A stretch of DNA of 64,000 nucleotides from Marinobacter segnicrescens. Its GTDB lineage: Bacteria > Pseudomonadota > Gammaproteobacteria > Pseudomonadales > Oleiphilaceae. The translations under genes and the position numbers were made by a program. The notes under the pieces are model-generated. The model was not told the origin of the DNA and ran no database searches. It saw nothing but the letters and a program-made list of their open reading frames with translations. This document shows positions 55,951-64,000 of the stretch, piece after piece. Position 1 is the first letter of the stretch. Every line of letters begins with the position of its first letter. The DNA lies in the NCBI RefSeq assembly GCF_900111555.1, contig NZ_FOHZ01000008.1, positions 61,545 to 125,544 of the forward strand. The letters run 5' to 3'.

Positions 55951-56209
55951 TTTTTTCTGACAACTGTTGGCTATAAGTCTATCATTTGAGAAATTGCTTT
56001 AGGTGTTAAAGGGAGTCAATGCTCCCGCAACCTCTCAAAACAACGAGGGGGCATTGTAGACCTAATAGCCCGGAAATTCTCTTACATAAAAAACATATAA
56101 ATGGAACTGCTGCGCAGTATTAGAAGAACCATAGCGTAAAAGGCAGTCAGGCCAGGGTTTTACGGCCGGAGCCCGGCGATACGCCAGGTGCAAGGTTGTC
56201 CAGGTATAA

Positions 56210-57282
<1,073 letters not shown>

Positions 57283-57283
<1 letters not shown>

Positions 57284-57849
57284 TGGCCAAGATTAACCTG
57301 CGTCCCTGGCGCGAGGAGCTCAGGGCAGAGAAGCAGAAGCGGTTCGTGGCCACCTTGCTGGGGGCCGCCATTGTCGCTGCCGGTCTGGTGTTTCTCTGGA
57401 AAACCGATATGGATAACCGCATCGCCTACCAGGAGTCTCGCAACGACTACATCGAAGCGGCATCCCGCCAACTGGACAGCCAGATCAGGGAGATCGAAGA
57501 ACTTCGCAAGAAACGGGAAGAACTGCTCGCACGGATGGAAGTTATCCAGGATCTCCAGGGCAAGCGCCCGGTAATCGTGCGTGTATTCGATGAGCTGGTT
57601 CGTACCTTGCCGGAAGGCCTGTTCTACACCGAACTGAGCAAGACCAACGAGCAACTGGCTATCAACGGGATGGCTGAGTCCAATAGTCGGATTTCCAGCC
57701 TGATGCGCAATTTTGAGCGGTCCGAGTGGTTTACCAACCCCAACCTGACCAATGTGGCTGCAGCGGATGACCGCCGTGCCGGCTACAGCGCCTTTGACCT
57801 GTCGGTCAGCCAGACCACTCCTGAGCCGGAAGAGGAGAGCAACCAGTGA
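57283..57849 (+). CDS. pilN: Type IV pilus assembly protein PilN
   Basis: A 188-residue inner membrane protein. A short cytoplasmic N-terminus (AKINLRPWREELR, the PilM-binding stretch with conserved INLRPWRE), one membrane helix (about 22-39), then a coiled coil (about 50-90, EIEELRKKREELLARME) and a periplasmic domain pairing with PilO. ATG 57283 overlaps the pilM stop; its end overlaps pilO by four bases. Confidence 0.97.
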
Positions 57850-58457
57850 GCCTGTCGGACTCTCTCAAAAGCCTGAACGAATTTGACATCAATGACCTGG
57901 ATATCAATAACGCCGGTATCTGGCCGGCGCCGGTCAAGTTCATCGTTATTCTCATCCTTGTCGGCCTGATCGTCGGTGGCGGTTACTGGTTCTTCATCAA
58001 GGATCAGTATGCCCAGCTGGAGCGGGTGGAGCGCCAGGAGGCAGAGCTTCGCCAGGAGTATGAGCGCAAGGCATACCAGGTGGCCAACCTGGAAGTGTTC
58101 AAGCAGCAGATGGTAGAGATGGAAGAAACCTTCGGCGCCCTGGTCCGACAGCTGCCCAGTGATACCGAGGTACCTGGCCTGCTGGAGGATATCACCAACA
58201 CGGCGCTGGGTAGTGGCCTGTCCCTGCGGGAAATACAGTTGCAGGCGGAACAGAAGCGTGACTTCTACATCGAGCTGCCGATCAATATCCAGGTCAGCGG
58301 CTCCTACCATGAGCTGGCCTCCTTCGTCAGCAGCGTTGCGGGCCTGCCCCGTATCGTCACGCTACATGATTTCACCATCACACCAAGAAGCGGTAACGCG
58401 GATCAGCTTGATATGCAGGTTGTCGCCAGAACCTACCGCTACCGGGCTGGAGAATGA
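57846..58457 (+). CDS. pilO: Type IV pilus assembly protein PilO
   Basis: A 203-residue inner membrane protein with one membrane helix (about 33-53, FIVILILVGLIVGGGYWFF), a coiled coil (EYERKAYQVANLEVFKQQM) and a periplasmic ferredoxin-like domain ending near ARTYRY. GTG 57846 overlaps the pilN stop (GTGA). It forms the PilN-PilO heterodimer aligning the pilus machine. Confidence 0.97.
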   Translation: MSLSDSLKSLNEFDINDLDINNAGIWPAPVKFIVILILVGLIVGGGYWFFIKDQYAQLERVERQEAELRQEYERKAYQVANLEVFKQQMVEMEETFGALVRQLPSDTEVPGLLEDITNTALGSGLSLREIQLQAEQKRDFYIELPINIQVSGSYHELASFVSSVAGLPRIVTLHDFTITPRSGNADQLDMQVVARTYRYRAGE

Positions 58458-59005
58458 GCATGGCAAGACAGCATGCAATTAAAGCCTGGCTGGGTATCTG
58501 TCTGACGGCTGCGCTCGCCGGCTGTACCCAGGGAGGCGACTTTTCGGATCTTGATCGTTTCATGGAAGAGACCCGGGCCAAGCCGCGGGGTCATGTGGAA
58601 CCGCTGCCGGAGTTTCAGGCCTACGAGGCCTTTACCTATTCCGCGGCTGATCGCCGGGCGCCCTTTGAGCCGCCTATCGATGTCCAGCTGACCATGCTCG
58701 ATGAGCAGCCCGAAAGTACGGTTGAACCGGATCTCGATCGTCCGAAGGAAGTGCTCGAGAACTACGGTCTTACCGAGCTGGAAATGGTGGGTACCCTCAC
58801 CAGCGCAAATGGCAACCTGTTTGCGTTGATTGAAGACGCTGATGGTGGGATTCACAGGGTGCGTAACGGCAACTATATGGGTACCAACTACGGCCGCATC
58901 ATCGGAATCAGCGAAACCCGGGTTGAGCTGCTGGAAATAGTGCCCAACGGTTCGGGGGGATGGGTTGAAAGGCCCCGATCCCTGTCCCTGGAAGAAGAAG
59001 GCTAA
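58454..59005 (+). CDS. pilP: Type IV pilus lipoprotein PilP
   Basis: A 183-residue lipoprotein. The signal peptide ends in a lipobox LAGC with the acylated Cys24. An unstructured linker (about 40-80) precedes the HR-like beta domain (about 110-170, ELEMVGTLTSANGNLFALIE) that touches PilQ. ATG 58454 overlaps the pilO stop (ATGA); an ATG six bases downstream is in frame and equally possible. Confidence 0.96.
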   Translation: MSMARQHAIKAWLGICLTAALAGCTQGGDFSDLDRFMEETRAKPRGHVEPLPEFQAYEAFTYSAADRRAPFEPPIDVQLTMLDEQPESTVEPDLDRPKEVLENYGLTELEMVGTLTSANGNLFALIEDADGGIHRVRNGNYMGTNYGRIIGISETRVELLEIVPNGSGGWVERPRSLSLEEEG

Positions 59006-59017
59006 GGAGCGGCGCGC

Positions 59018-61147
59018 ATGAATACACGTAGAAACTGGCAAGAAACACAAGTTTTGGGGTCGAGGCTAGCGATGTTCAGAAAATTCACGGTATGGATGAG
59101 CGCGGCGGGACTGGCAATGGCTGCCGGTATCGCTAACGCGGCAACGCTTCAGGACGTGGAGTTTTCCTCGCTCTCTGGCGACCGCACCGAGGTGGTGTTG
59201 AGTTTTGACGAGACACCACCGGAACCTTCCGGTTACACCATCGAGCGGCCGGCGCGGATTGCCATTGACCTGAAAGGTACGGTGAGCGGTCTCGACAGCC
59301 GCAACATGTCCCTGGGTGATGGCAATACCCAGAGCATGACAGTGGTGGAAACACAGGATCGGACCCGCCTGATCTTCAATCTCGTGGAGCTTGCGCCCTA
59401 CGACACTGAAGTGAGCGGGAACCAGTTGGTCATCACCATCGGCGATGCTGATTCCGGGGCAGCTGTCGTCGGTTCCGGTGGCTCGGAGTCCGTGGAAACA
59501 GCGTCGAGTGGTACCCGTACTTCCACCTCGGCTCGGGTATCCGGTGACGCTATCACGGGGGTTGATTTCCGCCGCGGAGCTGACGGCGAGGGGCGGGTAA
59601 TCATCGACCTGTCCAACAGCCGCGTTCCGGTAGCGCTCAATGAGCAGGGTGGTCGCATCCGGCTGGTTATGGATGCCACAGAGGTTCCCAACGACCTTCG
59701 CCGGCGACTGGACGTGACCGACTTTGCCACTCCGGTGACCCGGGTTGACACCTTCACCGAAGGTGGTGATGCGATTGTCGAGATACGCCCAGAGGGCGCC
59801 TACGATTACCTGGCCTATCAGTCCGGCAACCGCTTTACCGTGAGTGTCGAGAAGCTGACCGAAGAGGAAGCCGAGCGTCGTCGCGAGGAGAAGTTCCCAT
59901 ACACTGGCGACAAGCTCTCCCTGAACTTCCAGGACATCGAAGTGCGCTCGGTGCTGCAGCTGATCGCCGACTTCACCGGCCTGAACCTGGTGGCCAGTGA
60001 TACGGTATCCGGCAGCATTACCCTGCGCCTGCAGAATGTACCCTGGGACCAGGCGCTGGACCTGATCCTCAAGACCAAGGGGCTCGACAAGCGCCAGATT
60101 GGTAACGTACTCCTGGTCGCACCGGCCGAAGAAATTGCTGCTCGCGAGCGGCTGGAGCTGGAAACCAATAAACAGATTGCCGAGCTGGCTCCGGTTCGAC
60201 TGGAAATTATCCAGGTCAACTACGCCAAGGCCGGGGATATCGTTGGCCTGATCGAGCAGGATGAAGAGCTGATTTCGGACCGTGGCTTCATCTCCTCCGA
60301 TGTGCGCACCAATACCATCAGTGTGCGTGAGACTGCCGATAAACTGGAAGAAATCCGCAGGCTGGTGAACACCTGGGATATCCCCGTACGCCAGGTTTCC
60401 ATTGAGGCCCGCATTGTCCGCGCCCAGACTAACGTAGCCGAGAGCCTGGGGGTTCGTTGGGGGGGTGGTTACCTTGATCCGGATGGCAGTAACACACGTT
60501 TTGGCAGTGGATCCATCGAAGGCAACGAATCACTCTGGAACGATAACGAGATTGTTTTCCCTGATGCCCTAGCGGTAGATCTGGGTGTTTCCGACGCCGG
60601 TGCCTCGTCCTTCGCGATTGGCCTGGGTGGTGCTGACTTCCTGGTCGAACTTGAACTGTCTGCGCTCGAAAGCGATGGCAAGGCCGAGCTTGTTTCCCAG
60701 CCGAAGGTTGTTACCGCTGATCGTCAGACAGCGACGATCAAGTCCGGTGAAGAAATTCCCTACCAGGAAGCGTCCTCCAGCGGTGCCACTTCGGTATCCT
60801 TCAAGGAAGCAGCACTTTCCCTGGAAGTGACTCCACAGATAACCCCGGATAACAAGATCATCATGGATCTTCGGGTGAACCAGGATTCCCGGGGCCAGGA
60901 GACCGCTGGTATTCCGAGTATCAATACCAATGAGGTCACCACCCAGGTTCTCGTGGGCAATGGCGAAACCGTTGTGTTGGGTGGTATCTTCCAGTCTGAA
61001 ATCGCCACGACCGTCACCAAGACGCCGTTCCTCGGTGACATTCCCTACGTGGGGGCGCTGTTCCGTCGTACCGAGAATATTGACGAGCGAAGCGAACTGC
61101 TGATCTTCATCACACCGAAGATCATGAGGGGCGATCTGATCGATTGA
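59018..61147 (+). CDS. pilQ: Type IV pilus secretin PilQ
   Basis: A 709-residue outer membrane secretin. A signal peptide near the N-terminus (MFRKFTVWMSAAGLAMAAG from residue 19), two AMIN domains (about 45-290), an STN/N1 region (about 300-440, VPWDQALDLILKTKGLDKR) and the C-terminal secretin barrel (about 530-705, LVSQPKVVTADRQTATIKSG and LFRRTENIDERSELLIFITP). ATG 59018 follows AAGGAG with good spacing; ATG 59072 would start at the signal peptide itself. Followed by a terminator. Confidence 0.97.
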   Translation: MNTRRNWQETQVLGSRLAMFRKFTVWMSAAGLAMAAGIANAATLQDVEFSSLSGDRTEVVLSFDETPPEPSGYTIERPARIAIDLKGTVSGLDSRNMSLGDGNTQSMTVVETQDRTRLIFNLVELAPYDTEVSGNQLVITIGDADSGAAVVGSGGSESVETASSGTRTSTSARVSGDAITGVDFRRGADGEGRVIIDLSNSRVPVALNEQGGRIRLVMDATEVPNDLRRRLDVTDFATPVTRVDTFTEGGDAIVEIRPEGAYDYLAYQSGNRFTVSVEKLTEEEAERRREEKFPYTGDKLSLNFQDIEVRSVLQLIADFTGLNLVASDTVSGSITLRLQNVPWDQALDLILKTKGLDKRQIGNVLLVAPAEEIAARERLELETNKQIAELAPVRLEIIQVNYAKAGDIVGLIEQDEELISDRGFISSDVRTNTISVRETADKLEEIRRLVNTWDIPVRQVSIEARIVRAQTNVAESLGVRWGGGYLDPDGSNTRFGSGSIEGNESLWNDNEIVFPDALAVDLGVSDAGASSFAIGLGGADFLVELELSALESDGKAELVSQPKVVTADRQTATIKSGEEIPYQEASSSGATSVSFKEAALSLEVTPQITPDNKIIMDLRVNQDSRGQETAGIPSINTNEVTTQVLVGNGETVVLGGIFQSEIATTVTKTPFLGDIPYVGALFRRTENIDERSELLIFITPKIMRGDLID

Positions 61148-61162
61148 TCCTTGCCTCGCCTG

Positions 61163-61194
61163 AAAAGCCGCCGCGTAACACCGGCGGCTTTTTT
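61163..61194 (+). terminator. Rho-independent terminator after pilQ
   Basis: AAGCCGCCG (61165-61173) pairs with CGGCGGCTT (61182-61190) over an 8-base loop; T run 61189-61194. It would close the pilMNOPQ transcript 15 bases past the stop. Confidence 0.92.
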
Positions 61195-61243
61195 GTGTTT
61201 TATGCTATTCTCACCCGCCTGTTTAATGGGGAGTCGAAGCAAC

Positions 61244-61810
61244 ATGCCGTTACCAAGACGAATCGTGCTGGTCGGGCCCATGGGGGCGGGTAAGAGCACG
61301 ATCGGTCGCCAGTTGGCCCGGGAGCTGGGTTATCATTTCCTGGATTCGGATCGCATGATCGAGGAACGCTGCGGCGCTGATATACCCTGGATCTTTGATG
61401 TCGAAGGTGAAGAGGGCTTTCGGCAGAGGGAATCTGCGATGATCAAGGAGCTGTCCGAAGTAGGTGCATCCGTGCTGGCTACTGGTGGTGGCGCTGTGAT
61501 GAAGGACGAGAACCATCCGTTCCTGAAGCAAGATGCGGTGGTCGTGTACTTGAAGGCGTCCCTGGATCAACAGATCGAACGTACCCGCAAGGATCGCAAC
61601 CGGCCACTTTTGCAGAACGATGACCCGGAGGGTGTCCTGCGCCGGCTCTACGAGTTGCGGGACCCCATCTATACAAGGCTGGCGGATGTGGTGATGCTGA
61701 CAGACCGGAAGAGTCCGCGCCTGGTGGTACGCCAGATTCTCAACCGGATCAACCCGCGTACTCCCCGTCAACGAAGGAAGGTCAGGAAAGAGGGCAGGAA
61801 TAATGACTGA
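61244..61810 (+). CDS. aroK: Shikimate kinase
   Basis: A 188-residue P-loop kinase making shikimate 3-phosphate. Walker A is [11 protein letters not shown] (about 10-20), the shikimate-binding [11 protein letters not shown] follows, and ATGGGAVM and DRNRPLL (lid) are present. ATG 61244 gives the usual N-terminus, with GGGGAGTCGAAG ahead; ATG 61226 is a longer alternative. Overlaps aroB by eight bases, the standard aroKB pair. Confidence 0.96.
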   Translation: MPLPRRIVLVGPMGAGKSTIGRQLARELGYHFLDSDRMIEERCGADIPWIFDVEGEEGFRQRESAMIKELSEVGASVLATGGGAVMKDENHPFLKQDAVVVYLKASLDQQIERTRKDRNRPLLQNDDPEGVLRRLYELRDPIYTRLADVVMLTDRKSPRLVVRQILNRINPRTPRQRRKVRKEGRNND

Positions 61811-62894
61811 GACAACAGTCCAGGAATTGCAGGTTGAGCTCGGCGACCGCAGTTACCCGATTCACGTGGGTGCGGGTCTCCTTGGCTCAAGGGATCTGAC
61901 CCCCTGGGTTGCCGGCAAGCGGGTCATGATCGTGACCAATGAAACCGTGGCACCCCTGTACCTTGAAAAGGTCCGCAAAAACTTCCCGGGCTGCCAGGTG
62001 GACGAGGTGATCCTGCCTGACGGTGAAGCCTACAAAACCTGGGACACCCTTAACCGGATATTCGATGCCCTTCTGGAAAACCGTCATTCCCGGAAAACCA
62101 CCCTGGTGGCCCTCGGGGGCGGCGTTGTCGGCGATATGACCGGGTTTGCGGCGGCCTGTTACCAGCGTGGTGTGGATTTTATCCAGATACCCACCACCCT
62201 GCTGGCCCAGGTAGATTCATCTGTCGGCGGCAAGACCGGTATCAATCACCCGTTGGGCAAGAACATGATCGGGGCATTCCATCAGCCCCGCTGCGTACTT
62301 ATCGACACAGATACCCTGCAAAGCCTGCCCTCCCGGGAAGTGTCTGCTGGCCTGGCCGAGGTTATCAAATACGGACTTATCCGTGATGCCCGGTTCCTCG
62401 CGTGGCTTGAGGAGGCGATGCCGCGATTAACCGCGCTGAATGCAGAGGCCCTGACCGAAGCCATCTACCGGTCATGCGCCTGCAAGGCAGAGGTAGTTGC
62501 ACAGGACGAGCGGGAAGGTGGACTTCGGGCCATCCTGAATCTTGGGCACACCTTCGGGCATGCCATAGAGACCTGGGCAGGGTATGGCAACTGGCTCCAT
62601 GGTGAAGCGGTTGGTGCCGGGATGGTGATGGCCACGGACCTTTCCCGTCGTAGTGGCTACCTTACCGGGGCCGACCAGGCGCGTGTGGAAAAGCTGGTGA
62701 AATCGGCCGGCCTGCCGATCCTGCCACCGTCCGGCATGACCCCGGACAACTTCATGAACCTGATGGCTGTCGACAAGAAGAATCTTGACGGCCAGTTGCG
62801 CCTGATCCTGTTGCGCAGTCTGGGCGAAGCGGAAGTGACCGACAGTTTCGCTGCCAGTGACCTGGCATCCACCCTGGCAGAGCTATGCCACTGA
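61803..62894 (+). CDS. aroB: 3-dehydroquinate synthase
   Basis: A 363-residue NAD- and metal-dependent enzyme of the shikimate path. The NAD-binding [15 protein letters not shown], the active-site [20 protein letters not shown], and metal ligands in GLAEVIKYG (Glu) and [12 protein letters not shown] and HGEAVGAGM (His) are present. ATG 61803 lies within the end of aroK. Next on the strand is the damX-like gene, 25 bases later, as in E. coli aroK-aroB-damX. Confidence 0.98.
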   Translation: MTETTVQELQVELGDRSYPIHVGAGLLGSRDLTPWVAGKRVMIVTNETVAPLYLEKVRKNFPGCQVDEVILPDGEAYKTWDTLNRIFDALLENRHSRKTTLVALGGGVVGDMTGFAAACYQRGVDFIQIPTTLLAQVDSSVGGKTGINHPLGKNMIGAFHQPRCVLIDTDTLQSLPSREVSAGLAEVIKYGLIRDARFLAWLEEAMPRLTALNAEALTEAIYRSCACKAEVVAQDEREGGLRAILNLGHTFGHAIETWAGYGNWLHGEAVGAGMVMATDLSRRSGYLTGADQARVEKLVKSAGLPILPPSGMTPDNFMNLMAVDKKNLDGQLRLILLRSLGEAEVTDSFAASDLASTLAELCH

Positions 62895-62919
62895 CTTTTC
62901 CGGCTAAGTGGTACCCGGC

Positions 62920-64000
<1,081 letters not shown>

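Noticed and set aside
56080..56130. Sigma-54 promoter ahead of pilM (TGGAACTGCTGCGCA)
   Set aside because: It lacks the invariant GG/GC spacing and sequence of the -24/-12 consensus; not strong enough to report.

Overview
The window looks like chromosome of a marine gammaproteobacterium close to Marinobacter. This is an inference from base composition (GC-rich), from Pseudomonas/Marinobacter-like gene order (glnE-ilvE-LPS block; nudF-yqiB-cpdA-yqiA; rppH-ptsP; priA-argS-SPOR-hslVU-DUF971; maeB-mrcA-pilMNOPQ-aroKB-damX) and from the protein sequences. Nearly all of it is coding, and no tRNA, rRNA, CRISPR or prophage was seen.

Layout. 1-7.6 kb: end of a CYTH triphosphatase gene, mgtE, a potassium channel, glnE, ilvE and a DUF6165 gene. 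7.8-30.2 kb: a large lipopolysaccharide block with a GT9 heptosyltransferase, Kdo kinase, O-antigen ligase, a CMP-sugar module, a second sugar kinase, glycosyltransferases, a phosphoramidate module, a sulfotransferase-like gene, two late lipid A acyltransferases, Kdo transferase waaA and a TolC-type channel. 30.3-38 kb: a TPP riboswitch with thiC, two palindromic repeat elements, nudF-yqiB-cpdA-yqiA, gcvH, rlmI and a HAD phosphatase. 38.2-49.5 kb: rppH-ptsP, a patatin-like gene, and the reverse-strand priA, argS, SPOR, hslVU and DUF971 genes. 49.7-53.4 kb: rpmE, a group II intron set just behind the rpmE terminator, and a malic enzyme gene. 53.4-64 kb: mrcA, the type IV pilus assembly operon pilMNOPQ, aroK, aroB and a damX-like gene cut by the window end.

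Most interesting region. In the LPS block, three consecutive overlapping genes (17857-22360) match the order of chemistry known from Campylobacter jejuni capsule phosphoramidate synthesis: an ATP-grasp/swivelling-His L-glutamine kinase (Cj1418 type, here with an extra N-terminal nucleotidyltransferase domain), a class I amidohydrolase (Cj1417 type) and a CTP:phosphoglutamine cytidylyltransferase (Cj1416 type). Together they could make CDP-phosphoramidate to decorate LPS. Just upstream, a CMP-sugar synthetase, a DRE-TIM aldolase with an extra C-terminal domain and a sialyltransferase-like protein suggest an acidic ulosonic sugar made without a NeuB-type synthase. Both pathways are predictions from sequence.

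Other points worth a second look: a nested 185-bp palindrome behind the DUF6165 gene, a pair of oppositely oriented palindromic elements whose hairpins differ by compensating changes, a patatin homologue whose nucleophile Ser is Asn, a perfect 36-bp tandem duplication in the TolC-type gene, and a CCAGAG repeat tract in the damX-like gene.
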